Of a stretch of 64,000 nucleotides of DNA, positions 38,005 through 47,870 are shown one piece after another. Position 1 is the first letter of the stretch. Each line of letters begins with the position of its first letter. Below the pieces are notes generated by a model. That model had not been told where the DNA came from. It saw only the letters and a list, made by a program, of their open reading frames with translations, and ran no database searches. The position numbers and the translations under genes were made by a program. The DNA lies in the NCBI GenBank assembly GCA_021776075.1, contig JAJFGQ010000056.1, positions 1-64,000 on the forward strand, in the 5' to 3' direction. The DNA comes from Alphaproteobacteria bacterium (lineage in GTDB: Bacteria > Pseudomonadota > Alphaproteobacteria > Micavibrionales > Micavibrionaceae).

Positions 38005-38496
38005 AGGAATGATATTGTAATAAACAAACTCTTTAGCTGTTAAAAGTGGTGTCAGAAAAAGGAATCCACAATATTTACAGCCCATGAGTATCATAATAAA
38101 GTTCAGGAAAAAAAGGACAGATAAAAAGATCATAACATTGCTTATTATGCCATATTTCAGGTTATCTTTTATGTTCCACGAAGTCTGTTTATAAAAAATT
38201 CTCCAGCCATATTCCCACAGACCTGTATAGATAATTGATATTCCGGCATATTTCAGAAAAAAATAAAGGCCATAAACCCAACAGTCATAACTATGACCAT
38301 TAAAATCATCAATAGTTTGCGTTCGTGCATAATCTAACGGTGCTGTCATAAAAGGTAAAATCAGGACTAAAACTAATAAACGCCATGATTTTAGCCATGC
38401 AGGAGCCCCCCCCTTAACGGAGAAGATTATAAACGGTACTAATAAAAGATAAATCCAGTACCAATAACCCAAATAATAAGACCAAAAATCCATCAT
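37993..38496 (-). CDS. Multi-pass membrane protein, candidate immunity protein
   Basis: The 167-residue protein has four or five hydrophobic helices: YWYWIYLLLVPFIIFSV, LLVLVLILPFMTAP, FFLKYAGISIIYTGLWEYG and IISNVMIFLSVLFFLNFIMI. It is very AT-rich. No family is recognised. It is encoded convergently to, and overlaps, the Mu-F-like candidate toxin. That arrangement, with a membrane immunity protein on the opposite strand, is the one used by pore-forming colicins; here it is an analogy only. Confidence 0.6.
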   Translation of the reverse strand: MMDFWSYYLGYWYWIYLLLVPFIIFSVKGGAPAWLKSWRLLVLVLILPFMTAPLDYARTQTIDDFNGHSYDCWVYGLYFFLKYAGISIIYTGLWEYGWRIFYKQTSWNIKDNLKYGIISNVMIFLSVLFFLNFIMILMGCKYCGFLFLTPLLTAKEFVYYNIIPLAC

Positions 38497-38562
38497 CCAA
38501 TCGTATCGGTGAATGAAGAGGAGATCAATATAACCCTGTGTTTAAGGTGCCGTTCCCGCTAA

Positions 38563-38649
38563 CTATTTTTGTTGTCTTAGGTCTTGTATTTTTTCGTTTA
38601 CCGCTTGTTCCAATTCTCTTTGATCGTCAATTATGATTTCTAATAACAT
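38563..38649 (-). CDS. Possible 28-residue peptide or gene fragment
   Basis: The ORF starts at ATG 38649 and encodes a helical, charged peptide ending VNEKIQDLRQQK. It looks like the C-terminal coiled end of a larger protein rather than random sequence. No ribosome-binding site is obvious. It may be a remnant in this decayed stretch (38497-38769). Confidence 0.2.
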   Translation of the reverse strand: MLLEIIIDDQRELEQAVNEKIQDLRQQK

Positions 38650-38650
38650 A

Positions 38651-38761
38651 AAAACAGGATGATGACACAAACATTGAAAGAACAATAAAATGGCCAGCAA
38701 ACAATATATCCGGCGTATGGTCGATGGTCACAGGATACAAGCGGTAACCACAGAACATTAA
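38651..38761 (+). pseudogene. Decayed remnant of a second peptidoglycan-binding/Mu-F cassette
   Basis: The stretch matches the junction of the two cassette genes at 37220-37340. AAACCGGGCGATGACACA of the intact copy appears as AAAACAGGATGATGACACA, then most of the gene end is missing. Next, ATTGAAGGGGCAGTAA appears as ATTGAAAGAACAATAA, directly followed by a start codon (38690). The following frame reads MASKQYIRRMVDG and stops at 38759-38761, matching MTGKTYIWRTVGD. All of the remaining Mu-F-like gene is gone. Confidence 0.72.
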
Positions 38762-38769
38762 GGGGTGTT

Positions 38770-40350
38770 TTATCCGGTCTTCAGGCAGGGTAAACGGCCT
38801 TCTTCACGATGCATGGCCCAGCTTTTCTGTTGGTTGGCGAGTGTATTATAGGGCTCCGGATCTGCGGTCATGGCTTGGACTTTTGCTATTTGGTCCGTCA
38901 TGCTTTTGAAGACATCGTACCAAAGCTGTGTGTTGGTCATACCGTTCTGAGCCTTAAAACGCAAATCTTCCAGCTTGTCAGCCGCGGCTGTTCCCTGATA
39001 TTGCTGTTCCAGCATGGGCAGAAGATCCTGACGGAGAAAATCAAGCATCGTATGGTTTTTGGCACCGAACGGTATCTTCATATGCTGGTCCGTATGGTGA
39101 AAACGCTTGTCACCACGGTGATAAACGCCGAGTAGATTCTTTTTTATGGCCTGCTCTGCCGCCAGTGGGTCACTGATCAGGGGCAGGGCATATTTCTTTT
39201 CAAGACGGTCAATCATGGCGGCCCGTGCCGAGTCATTAAGGGCCAGCATTCCTATAATCAAAGCCATATTAGCCGTTGTTTCGGGGCTTGAATCAAAATC
39301 CCGTAATTCGTGCAATATGCCGTCACAACCTTCCGGCGGCAGCTTGTATTTAAAGCTCCACCAGAATTCAGACATGGCAAGTTCAAACTGAGCAACAGTT
39401 TCAGGGCCCAGTCCTTGCATATTGGCGGGCGCTATTTCCTGCCCCCGGGGAACAGCTTTGAAATTATACTCATGATCGTAATAGACGAGCATGGGTGCAT
39501 GGAGTATCTCATCGAGCATCATATTCAGGAAGTCATGTTCATTGCGGGCGGCGAAGGTAAAATCGGGTATCAGACCGCGCTTGGTGTGGCTGTTTTTCGT
39601 GATAGTGCACAAATTTTGCCGCGATTGAAGTCCGGTATGGATACTGACGCGCTGTTCTCTGGCGTTTTGATAGGGTGGGCGGTTTTCCGTCAAGATCAGG
39701 AAAAAAGGCAACAACGCCGATTGCAGGCGTGTCATTTCAAAAGCATGTCGCAGGCTTTTGACACCGTGTGTTCCGTGAACGGATGTGTTGGCAACGGGAT
39801 AAGAGTGGGCTTTTCTGCTCATGATGCGTTTAAAGCTTTCCATCATGATGCGTGGTCTATCGCAATAACCGTAATCATATTCCCGGCCTGAAATGATATT
39901 ATTCATGCATTCAAGCGGTGTGGCAAAGGGCATGATGGCAAATGGAGACTGGATTTGCGGCGTTTCCAGTTCTGTGGCTTTCAGAGAAAGAACGGATTTC
40001 TGGGACGCTATTTCATGGGCGATATTTTCAATAGCAGAGAGCACATGCGGGTTGGTTTTAAGTTCCACCATATGAGCCCCCGGCTCATTCGACATGTTGA
40101 TTTTAGCTTTGAAGCCCTTATTTTCGTTATCCTGCCTGTCTTGCGGCGGAAGAACGGCATCTGTTAATTTTATATTTTCGGCATCTGTCGGTAAGCGAAA
40201 GCCTTTTTCTGCACCGGCATTTACCATGAACATGATTTCCAGCTCCGTACCGTATAGGGGTGTACTGTCCTCACCGCTGCCCGTGAAGTAAGGTATGAGC
40301 GTCTGCTTTCCCTCCAGCGGCTCTTTTCTGTCTTTACGGATTGATCCCAT
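38770..40350 (-). CDS. Glutamate-cysteine-ligase-like (GCS2-type) carboxylate-amine ligase
   Basis: The 526-residue protein shows the glutamine-synthetase-like ligase pattern: GTELEIMF (34-41) with metal-binding Glu residues, HMVELKTNPH (93-102), and SVHGTHGVKSLRHAFEMTR in mid-sequence. It lies two steps from ubiA, beside rsmE, where many alphaproteobacteria keep gshA. The sequence is unlike the usual alphaproteobacterial GshA opening, so it may be a divergent or displaced enzyme. Substrates are probably Glu plus an amine, with Cys most likely; this is inferred from position. Confidence 0.62.
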   Translation of the reverse strand: MGSIRKDRKEPLEGKQTLIPYFTGSGEDSTPLYGTELEIMFMVNAGAEKGFRLPTDAENIKLTDAVLPPQDRQDNENKGFKAKINMSNEPGAHMVELKTNPHVLSAIENIAHEIASQKSVLSLKATELETPQIQSPFAIMPFATPLECMNNIISGREYDYGYCDRPRIMMESFKRIMSRKAHSYPVANTSVHGTHGVKSLRHAFEMTRLQSALLPFFLILTENRPPYQNAREQRVSIHTGLQSRQNLCTITKNSHTKRGLIPDFTFAARNEHDFLNMMLDEILHAPMLVYYDHEYNFKAVPRGQEIAPANMQGLGPETVAQFELAMSEFWWSFKYKLPPEGCDGILHELRDFDSSPETTANMALIIGMLALNDSARAAMIDRLEKKYALPLISDPLAAEQAIKKNLLGVYHRGDKRFHHTDQHMKIPFGAKNHTMLDFLRQDLLPMLEQQYQGTAAADKLEDLRFKAQNGMTNTQLWYDVFKSMTDQIAKVQAMTADPEPYNTLANQQKSWAMHREEGRLPCLKTG

Positions 40351-40384
40351 AACAATACCTTCTTTAACATATCTTTATAAGGCG

Positions 40385-40421
40385 CCCACTTAAGCATTGA
40401 GAATGCGTGTTGTAAAGTGGG
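40385..40421. other. Intergenic hairpin downstream of rsmE
   Basis: CCCACTT (40385-40391) pairs with AAGTGGG (40415-40421), and an inner GCAT/ATGC pair can form. It lies between rsmE and the ligase gene. Neither strand has a strong T-run, so termination is possible but not clear. Confidence 0.35.
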
Positions 40422-40455
40422 TTATTATTAAAAATTGGTAAGGCATATGCGACAA

Positions 40456-41187
40456 TTATGTGCAGGCAGATAAAGCTGAAAGAACATAACAAGCTGCTGT
40501 TTCACTGCGAAGAATGTTTGTCCCCAGTGATATGGGGATGATGTTTTCGGTGCTGCCCAGCATGTCTTTTTCTTCTTGCGTAAAGCCGCCCTCCGGTCCG
40601 ATCAGAAAGGCGATATCGTCTCTGTTTGATTTTGATAGTGCATCTTTGACTGGTTTTGCTGTTTCCCGTTCTATACAGGCGAGAAGAGGCGTTTTGCTCT
40701 CCCGGTTCTGTAGAAGGGTTTTTAACGGTTGCAGAGGGGCTAAAGAAGGAATATCAAAGCGCTCACACTGCTCTGCGGCTTCTATGATTTGTTGTTCTAT
40801 GCGTTTTTCATTGATCTGACGAATTTCTGTATTTTGTGTCAGAACCGGGTGCAAATGCGTAACGCCTAACTCGACTGATTTTTCGATTAGCCAGTCCATA
40901 CGTGCTTTTTTTATGGGCGCAAACACAAGATGAACGGCGTGTTGTCTTTGTGATTGCGGTAAAAGTTGTTTTTGAATTGCGATTTCTGCGGTTTTTTTGG
41001 ATGGAAATGACAGCACACCCAGCCACTCACCGTCTTTACCGTTAAAAATTCGGAGGGAATCCCCCGTTTTGCGGCGCATCACATTTTTTAAATAGTGAGC
41101 CTGTGTATTATCCAGTACCATCAGGACACTTTTCTTTAATTCCTGATCGACATAGAGGCGCGGTAGTTTTATAAACGCGGACATCAT
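40456..41187 (-). CDS. rsmE: 16S rRNA (uracil1498-N3)-methyltransferase RsmE
   Basis: The protein of about 243 residues is a SPOUT methyltransferase. It has an N-terminal PUA-like domain ([22 protein letters not shown]) and a C-terminal knot with [17 protein letters not shown] and [20 protein letters not shown], the RsmE signatures. [14 protein letters not shown] is also conserved. I placed the start at ATG 41187; ATG 41184 is equally possible, and GTG 41202 less so. Its start region overlaps that of divergent ubiA. Confidence 0.93.
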   Translation of the reverse strand: MMSAFIKLPRLYVDQELKKSVLMVLDNTQAHYLKNVMRRKTGDSLRIFNGKDGEWLGVLSFPSKKTAEIAIQKQLLPQSQRQHAVHLVFAPIKKARMDWLIEKSVELGVTHLHPVLTQNTEIRQINEKRIEQQIIEAAEQCERFDIPSLAPLQPLKTLLQNRESKTPLLACIERETAKPVKDALSKSNRDDIAFLIGPEGGFTQEEKDMLGSTENIIPISLGTNILRSETAACYVLSALSACT

Positions 41188-42127
41188 GAATACAGATAAC
41201 ACCAGAACTCATACAGACATCAAGAGCAATGGCGGAATAAACCGCTTTTTTCCGCCGTTGTTACGTCCTTATGCCTGTTTGGCGCGGTTTGACAGACCTA
41301 TTGGAACGTGGCTTTTACTGTTGCCGGGCTGGTGGGCTATTACACTCTCTGCCGGGGGTCTTTTTTCTTTTAATAGCCATAGTGTAAATTTTAATCACCA
41401 TGATGTAAATTTGATGGCCTTATTCGGTATTGGCGCGCTTGTTATGCGCGGTGCGGGATGTGTTATCAATGATTTGTGGGATAGGCGACTGGATCATCAG
41501 GTTGAGCGGACCCGCTCCCGCCCTTTGGCATCAGGCGCGGTGACTCCCAAACAGGCTTTTGTCTTTTTAATTTTATTGTTGAGTATTGGATTGCTGATTT
41601 TGACGCGGATGTCTTTTGTGACCATCCTGCTTGGTGTCATATCTGTTCCGTTTATTGTCTTTTATCCTTTGATGAAGCGCATTACCTGGTGGCCACAGCT
41701 TTTTTTGGGTCTGACATTTAATTTTGGCGCTTTAATGGGGTGGTCGGCTGTTACAGGAACTCTGGCTCTCCCTGCTTTGTTTTTGTATGCGGGCGGGATA
41801 TTCTGGACGCTGGGCTATGATACGATTTATGCCCATCAGGATAAAGAAGATGATGCCCGCATAGGGATTAAATCAACGGCTCTTAAACTGGGAGAAAATA
41901 GTAAAAAATGGGTGGCCGGTTTTTATAGTATCGCCTGGTTGTTTTTTGTTCTGGCGTACATTATTGCCGGAGCCGGTACTTTGTCTGTTTTAATTTTATT
42001 GGCCGCAGGCTGGCAGTTTTTCTGGCAGGTTAGAATGTGGGACATGGATAATCCGGAGAGTTCCCTGATGATATTTAAATCAAATCGTGATTTTGGCCTG
42101 TTTGTATTGGCTGCGGCGGCTTTTTAG
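41186..42127 (+). CDS. ubiA: 4-hydroxybenzoate polyprenyltransferase
   Basis: The 313-residue membrane prenyltransferase attaches the isoprenoid chain in ubiquinone synthesis. Motif 1 is [23 protein letters not shown], cited in parts: NDLWDRRLD and ERTRSRPLA. Motif 2 is [28 protein letters not shown] near the N-terminus is typical of UbiA. It ends next to the NAD-GDH stop on the other strand. Confidence 0.94.
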   Translation: MNTDNTRTHTDIKSNGGINRFFPPLLRPYACLARFDRPIGTWLLLLPGWWAITLSAGGLFSFNSHSVNFNHHDVNLMALFGIGALVMRGAGCVINDLWDRRLDHQVERTRSRPLASGAVTPKQAFVFLILLLSIGLLILTRMSFVTILLGVISVPFIVFYPLMKRITWWPQLFLGLTFNFGALMGWSAVTGTLALPALFLYAGGIFWTLGYDTIYAHQDKEDDARIGIKSTALKLGENSKKWVAGFYSIAWLFFVLAYIIAGAGTLSVLILLAAGWQFFWQVRMWDMDNPESSLMIFKSNRDFGLFVLAAAAF

Positions 42128-45100
42128 CTACCCGCCATAGAGGCTGCGCAGGCGTTGTTCGGCGATAACCAGCATGGGCAGATCAATCGTGCCAACCCGG
42201 CGAATGTCGGCAAATAGAGATTCAAACAGGTGAAGTTGCTGTTCGTGGTTTTCTGCCCATGCCTTCACGATGCTGCCATGACCGTTTCGGCCCAGCTTTT
42301 TATTCTTGATGCCGTGTTTCATGTCATCAAGAATATGGATAGTAAGGCCGGCCTGACAGCTATGGAATTGTTCTGTTAAGGCGTCCAAAGCTTCGGCCGA
42401 CCAACGATCATCAGCCGTCATATAGCGGGCTTGCTGTCGAAACCAGTCAATGTGAAAATATTCACCTAGCTCAAAATAGGTACGGGCGGCGAGCAAGATA
42501 TCCCTGTGAGAATTGCGGCTTATGCGGACGATATCGCAGGCCGCACCCAGTGTTGGAATGAGGGCAATTTGTTCTGCCAATGTATGGGAAAGCCCGTCAT
42601 TAATACCTAGTTGTGTACGTTGCTGTATGGATTGTTTCAGTTCTTCCGTTACAATTTCATCCAGGTGGCCGCATAGTGTGCTAACCCCTTTCCCGAATGT
42701 TTTGATATCTGTGATAATATCGGGTGTACGTCCCAGCCTTGTGAGGAACCAGATTGTTTCCCGCTCCACCATTTTTGCAATATCCTGCATAGCTTTGAGC
42801 TGTACCTGTGCCGGAACTTTATTGTCCAGAGATTCAATTTGATCCCACAGAGGACGGAGGCCGAACGAATCCCGTACAACGAGATAAGCGCGCGCAACAT
42901 CAGCACAGTTCGCGCCGGTTTTGTCCATTAGTCCTTTTACAAAAGTGGGGCCCATACGGTTGACGAGGCTGGTTGCCATGGATGTCGCAATGATTTCCCG
43001 GCGTAGGCGGTGTATTTGAATTTCTTTCTCATATTTTTTACGAAGAGGCTGAGGGAAATAATTAAAGAGCCAGTAATTTCCGATTTCAGGGATATCGGGA
43101 ATATCAGAGGCCAGCAAATCCGTAGTAAACAGAATTTTAGCATAAGCCTGTATGAGGCTAAGCTCTGGCCGTGTTAGTCCTTTGCCGTTGCGCAGCCTTA
43201 ATTCTATTTCTTCTTCATCCGGTAATTCTTCTAACTTACGGTTCAGGCCGTTATTGCGCTCAAGGTCTGTAATAAAGCGGGCGTGAGCCGATAAATGCTC
43301 AGCGGCCTGTAACTCCATAAGGCTAAGGCCCTGCGATTGCTGGTAGTTATCTCGTAAAACCAGCTCGGCGACTTCATCTGTCATTTTTTCCAGTAAATTA
43401 TTACGCTTTTTCAGTGTGATTTTATGGTCTGGATTGGCCATGACTTCGGTAAATAAAATCTTGATATTAACTTCGCGGTCTGAGGAATCTACGCCGCCCG
43501 AATTATCAATAAAGTCAGCGTTAATTTTGCCACCTTTTTCTGAAAACTCAATACGGGCAGCCTGTGTAACACCAAGGTTGGCTCCCTCACCGATAACGCG
43601 TGTCCTGATTTCTGACGCATTAATGCGAAGAGAATCGTTGGCCTTGTCTCCTGCGTCGGTATGCGTTTCCTGCGAGGCTTTGATGTAAGTGCCGATGCCG
43701 CCGAACCAGAGCAGGTCTGTCCGGGCGCGGAGCATGGCCTGAATAAGATCAGCCGGTGTTGCACGATCACTATCAAGGTCAAAACGTTTGCGAATTTCAG
43801 GCGTTAATGTCAGGTTTTTTTCACTGCGCAGATAGATTTTTCCGCCCTTGGAGAGTTTTTTGCTATCATAGTCATCCCAGCCTTTTACAGCATTAAATAA
43901 ACGTTTCCGTTCTTTAAAACTGACAGCAGGATCGGGGTCAGGATCGCATACAATATGGAGATGATTAAAGGCACCGATCATACGGATTTTGTTAGAAAGC
44001 AACATGCCGTTTCCGAAGACATCACCCGCCATATCGCCGACACCAACAACATCAAAAGGCTCGGTTTGTGTGTTGTGGTTAAGTTCACGAAAATGACGCT
44101 TAACAGACTCCCAGGCGCCACGTGCCGTTATACCCATTTTTTTATGGTCATAACCCGCAGACCCGCCGGATGCGAAAGCATCGCCAAGCCAATGTCCGTA
44201 TTCAGCGGAAAGGGAATTGGCAATATCGGAAAATGTGGCTGTGCCTTTGTCGGCAGCGACAACCAGATAGGGGTCGTCACCATCCCGCCGTACAACATCT
44301 TTTGGCGGCACAACCTTTTTGCCCTTGCGGTTGTCTGTAATATCCAATAAAGCCCTGATAAAAATTTTGTAGCAGGAGATACCCTCCTTCAGAAAGGCTT
44401 CCCGTCCACCGTCTTTTGGTGGGTTTTTAACGACGAATCCACCCTTTGCACCCATAGGAACGATCAGAGAGTTTTTTACTTGTTGGGCTTTCATCAGGCC
44501 CAGAACTTCCGTACGAAAATCTTCATGACGGTCTGACCAGCGTATACCGCCGCGGGCAATGACGTCTCCGCGCAGATGAATCCCCTCTACCTGGGGTGAG
44601 TACACAAAAATTTCTCTGTATGGCTTTGGTTCCGGCAAACCGTCAATAGAGCGGCTATCAAGTTTTATGGCGAGCCATGATTTTGGGTTTCCTGCCTTAT
44701 CTGTTTGAAAAAAGTTAGTGCGCAACGTGGCTTCGACCAGCCCGACGATGGTGCGTAATACACGATCTTCATCCAGAGAGGTAACTTTTTCCAGTGCGTG
44801 GTCTATAGCAACAGAGCAGCCGGCGGCCCCAATATCAGCTTGATCAGTTTTGACGGGATTATGAAGTGCGTTAAACAGGACGATGATGTGGCGGCTTATG
44901 TCCGGATTTCCCGTTAATGCTTGCTCAATATAACGGGTACTAAAGGGGTGGCGTGCCTGACGCATGAAGCGGATATAAGTGCGCAAGATTGTAACTTCCC
45001 GCCAGTTCATATGTGCGCCCAGAATGAGACGGTTCAGGCCCGCATTTTCCATTTCGCCGCACCAGATTTTACCCAGAGCCTCTTCAAATTGAGGTTTGAT

Positions 45101-46966
45101 ATCTAATACTTTGAAGGCGGGCGTTCCCTCTTTTGTTTCCATCATGAAGTCATGAATCCAGATGGATGAGTCTGCGCCTTCCGGTTTCACGTTAAAGGGC
45201 AGTTCGGAGAGGACGTTCAAACCCATTTTGTCCAGAATGGGCAGTATGTCTGACAGGATAACCGGATGATTTTTGTGATAAATTTTCAGACGTAATTGTT
45301 GATCGCTACAAGCGTTGCAACGGTAAATATCCAACGCCATATGCTCGGATTCCAGAGCTTCTTCTATTCTTTCTATATCAAAAATAGCTTGTTTCGGTGT
45401 AAATGTTTCGCGGTAGGATATAGGAAAGGCCCGTCCGTATTTTTGTATAATATCTGGTATTCTCTCTTCGTTCCTTGAAGTTTCCAGGAGGGTATCGGCC
45501 AGTTTTTCGCTCCACAAGCGCCCGGCTTCCTGTAGCCGGGCTTCAGTTTTTCCCGTTTCAAAACGGGGTGGTTTGCCCTGATTGATGTAGATGATATACA
45601 TGACACGCGCCAAGGGAGAGTCGTCCAGATTAGTATAGAAATTGGCACATGTTCCCTTCATGTCTTTTTCTAGGATCTTCTGAATTGTTATGCGCAAGCG
45701 TGTGTCATAGCGGTCTTTGGGTACATAGACCAAGCACGAAATATACCGGCCAAACGGGTCTTTTCGTGTGTAAAGGGCAATCCGTTGGCGTTCCTGTAAG
45801 CGTAAGATGCTCAGAGCGGTTTTGAGTAAACTGTCGATTTCAATTTGAAATAATTCGTCCCGCGGATATTTTTCTAATATGTGACGTAGTGCTTTGAAAT
45901 CATGACTGCCCGGTTTGAAACCGGAGCGCTCCATAACAAGTTCCGTTTTGCGGCTTAGATAGGGTATGTCCTGAATACTGCGGGAGTAAGTGACAGAAGT
46001 GAAAAGCCCGATAAAAAGGCATTCGCCCGTAATGTTTCCCTTTTTATCAAATTGTTTAACGGCAATCGCATCAAGGGGGACGGGTCGGTGTACTGTAGAT
46101 TTTTTGTTTACCTTGGACACAGTCAAAGGAGGGAGAGCGTGTCTTAATCGTTGTAAGTCCTGCGGAAGCCCATCTTTTTTTTCGCTAATATAGACGGGGT
46201 GAACGTCGTTATGAAGCAGTCCCAGACTAGAGCCTCTGACTGTCTGGCTTGTTACAATGTCTTTGTTCTTTGTAAATTTATACTCACGGTATCCCAGAAG
46301 GGTAAAATTATCATTGTGCAGATATTCAAGAAAATTAAGATAATCCTGTAGCTTATCATTATGATGGCTTTTGGGCGTGTGACTGAGGGTTTTTTGACAG
46401 TCTTTCAGTTTTTCACGCATTTGCTCCCAGTCACGCGTAGCAAAATAGACATCATTTAATATTTGCTGGAGGTCTTGCTTTAGGGATGGAATCAGGCTGT
46501 CGGGCATTGTGCCTTGTAGTTCCATATGTATGTGAGATTGTGGCTGCAACCCCTTGCCGGGTTTTACTGAGGTCGGGATAACATTGCCATTTTTCCTCTG
46601 TTCCCCATATAGGACCGGATGAACTAGAACATGAATGAGCCTGTTGTGTCTGGCTGTAATTTCAGCGGCTACGGAATCAACTAGAAAAACCATGTCCTCG
46701 CTGACAATATCGATGATGGTGTGGGCGGTTCCCCAATCGTCACGGTCTGGCCGCGGTGTGTAGATGTAAATCTCGGAAGCAAGAGGCTTTCTGTTGGCGG
46801 ACATTTTCCAGTGGCGTTCCGCTGTGCGTGCCATGGTAACGGGGTCCAGTAAATCCATGTCTTCATCGGATAAGGCACCATACAAATGCTCCAGAAACTT
46901 TTTCAGTTCCGGAGATGCATCGGATGTAAGGGCTTTTTGTGCTTGTTTTATTAAACGATGTGGCAT
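42128..46966 (-). CDS. NAD-specific glutamate dehydrogenase, large 180 kDa type
   Basis: The protein of about 1612 residues converts glutamate to 2-oxoglutarate with NAD. The long N-terminal half is regulatory, with ACT-like and helical segments (YSRSIQDIPYLSRK; SCLVYVPKDRYDTRLR). The catalytic half begins near RGDVIARGGIRWSDRHEDFRTEVLGLMKAQ and includes MGAKGGFVVK, DKGTATFSDIAN, ASGGSAGYDHKKMGITARGAWE and VGDMAGDVFGNGMLLS. This large form is typical of alpha- and gammaproteobacteria and actinobacteria. I chose ATG 46966; a TTG two codons upstream also fits. No regulator lies nearby. Confidence 0.95.
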   Translation of the reverse strand: MPHRLIKQAQKALTSDASPELKKFLEHLYGALSDEDMDLLDPVTMARTAERHWKMSANRKPLASEIYIYTPRPDRDDWGTAHTIIDIVSEDMVFLVDSVAAEITARHNRLIHVLVHPVLYGEQRKNGNVIPTSVKPGKGLQPQSHIHMELQGTMPDSLIPSLKQDLQQILNDVYFATRDWEQMREKLKDCQKTLSHTPKSHHNDKLQDYLNFLEYLHNDNFTLLGYREYKFTKNKDIVTSQTVRGSSLGLLHNDVHPVYISEKKDGLPQDLQRLRHALPPLTVSKVNKKSTVHRPVPLDAIAVKQFDKKGNITGECLFIGLFTSVTYSRSIQDIPYLSRKTELVMERSGFKPGSHDFKALRHILEKYPRDELFQIEIDSLLKTALSILRLQERQRIALYTRKDPFGRYISCLVYVPKDRYDTRLRITIQKILEKDMKGTCANFYTNLDDSPLARVMYIIYINQGKPPRFETGKTEARLQEAGRLWSEKLADTLLETSRNEERIPDIIQKYGRAFPISYRETFTPKQAIFDIERIEEALESEHMALDIYRCNACSDQQLRLKIYHKNHPVILSDILPILDKMGLNVLSELPFNVKPEGADSSIWIHDFMMETKEGTPAFKVLDIKPQFEEALGKIWCGEMENAGLNRLILGAHMNWREVTILRTYIRFMRQARHPFSTRYIEQALTGNPDISRHIIVLFNALHNPVKTDQADIGAAGCSVAIDHALEKVTSLDEDRVLRTIVGLVEATLRTNFFQTDKAGNPKSWLAIKLDSRSIDGLPEPKPYREIFVYSPQVEGIHLRGDVIARGGIRWSDRHEDFRTEVLGLMKAQQVKNSLIVPMGAKGGFVVKNPPKDGGREAFLKEGISCYKIFIRALLDITDNRKGKKVVPPKDVVRRDGDDPYLVVAADKGTATFSDIANSLSAEYGHWLGDAFASGGSAGYDHKKMGITARGAWESVKRHFRELNHNTQTEPFDVVGVGDMAGDVFGNGMLLSNKIRMIGAFNHLHIVCDPDPDPAVSFKERKRLFNAVKGWDDYDSKKLSKGGKIYLRSEKNLTLTPEIRKRFDLDSDRATPADLIQAMLRARTDLLWFGGIGTYIKASQETHTDAGDKANDSLRINASEIRTRVIGEGANLGVTQAARIEFSEKGGKINADFIDNSGGVDSSDREVNIKILFTEVMANPDHKITLKKRNNLLEKMTDEVAELVLRDNYQQSQGLSLMELQAAEHLSAHARFITDLERNNGLNRKLEELPDEEEIELRLRNGKGLTRPELSLIQAYAKILFTTDLLASDIPDIPEIGNYWLFNYFPQPLRKKYEKEIQIHRLRREIIATSMATSLVNRMGPTFVKGLMDKTGANCADVARAYLVVRDSFGLRPLWDQIESLDNKVPAQVQLKAMQDIAKMVERETIWFLTRLGRTPDIITDIKTFGKGVSTLCGHLDEIVTEELKQSIQQRTQLGINDGLSHTLAEQIALIPTLGAACDIVRISRNSHRDILLAARTYFELGEYFHIDWFRQQARYMTADDRWSAEALDALTEQFHSCQAGLTIHILDDMKHGIKNKKLGRNGHGSIVKAWAENHEQQLHLFESLFADIRRVGTIDLPMLVIAEQRLRSLYGG

Positions 46967-47051
46967 GGACAACCAGTGAGGTTTACTCTTTACAGTGGCG
47001 TTAAGCCTATGCCGAAAATGCTTTCACGGCAAGTCTGATTAATTCTGTGTG

Positions 47052-47360
47052 TTATAAGGCATCTGTTAAAAGCTTTACTAGAATAAGGGGCATGATAACC
47101 CAGCTTAGAAGGAGATCAACTTTGATTAACCAGTCTTTTTTGACAATGAATGTTACAATGATAGAGGCCCCATATAGGATCAAACAATAAGAAAAAAGTC
47201 CGAGCGCCTTCTCTGTTTGCTCGCTTTCTCCCAGAAAGGGTACGACAACAAACTTCAGGAGCAGGAGGCCAATCCCCAAACCAACGGCATAAGCACTTTT
47301 TTTCAGCAAACGCTGAATCTTTTTTTCTTTTTTTCTTTCCTGTTTGTCTAGATCATTCAT
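47052..47360 (-). CDS. Small membrane protein, unknown
   Basis: The 102-residue protein has a highly charged Lys-rich start (MNDLDKQERKKEKKIQRLLKK) and three hydrophobic helices. It looks like a small cytoplasmic-membrane protein. No family recognised. It is downstream of nothing obvious and divergent from the DoxX-like gene. Confidence 0.6.
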   Translation of the reverse strand: MNDLDKQERKKEKKIQRLLKKSAYAVGLGIGLLLLKFVVVPFLGESEQTEKALGLFSYCLILYGASIIVTFIVKKDWLIKVDLLLSWVIMPLILVKLLTDAL

Positions 47361-47429
47361 GGTGAATTATTACCCTCTTTCTTTATCTATTATGATATTT
47401 TATGACCTGTTTTACAAAGGAGTTTTTTT

Positions 47430-47870
47430 ATGACTGATGATGATCGTCTGGGGTTTTCCCTGTTTGCTTTACGTTTAAGTATATTTGTTGTTATGGCCGT
47501 CTGGACAGCGGATAAATTTTTAAACCCCGGACATGCTGCGGGTGTTTACGCCCATTTTTATTTTATAGGCAAAGATTTTTCCGGTTCATTTATGATGATT
47601 TTTGCATTGCTTGAAAGCGCATTGATTCTGGCTTTTCTGGCCGGTTTTAAAAAGCGAATGACCTATGGTGCTGTGTTTTTACTGCATAGCGTTTCGACAT
47701 TATCATCATGGAAAATATATCTGGATCCGTTGGGGTCGCCTAATATTTTGTTCTGGACGGCGTGGCCAATGCTGGCGGCGTGTTTTGCTCTTTATATGTT
47801 GCGCGATAGGGATACGAAATTCACAGTATGTTCTTTGTTTTGTCCTGCGGAGAAAAAGAAGCCGGATTAG
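47430..47870 (+). CDS. DoxX-like small membrane protein
   Basis: The 146-residue protein has four hydrophobic helices and an opening (LFALRLSIFVVMAVWTADKFLNPG) resembling DoxX/SURF4-type membrane proteins. The C-terminal tail contains CSLFCPAEKKK. AAAGGAG lies before its ATG. Function is unknown. It overlaps the convergent methyltransferase gene by four bases. Confidence 0.6.
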   Translation: MTDDDRLGFSLFALRLSIFVVMAVWTADKFLNPGHAAGVYAHFYFIGKDFSGSFMMIFALLESALILAFLAGFKKRMTYGAVFLLHSVSTLSSWKIYLDPLGSPNILFWTAWPMLAACFALYMLRDRDTKFTVCSLFCPAEKKKPD

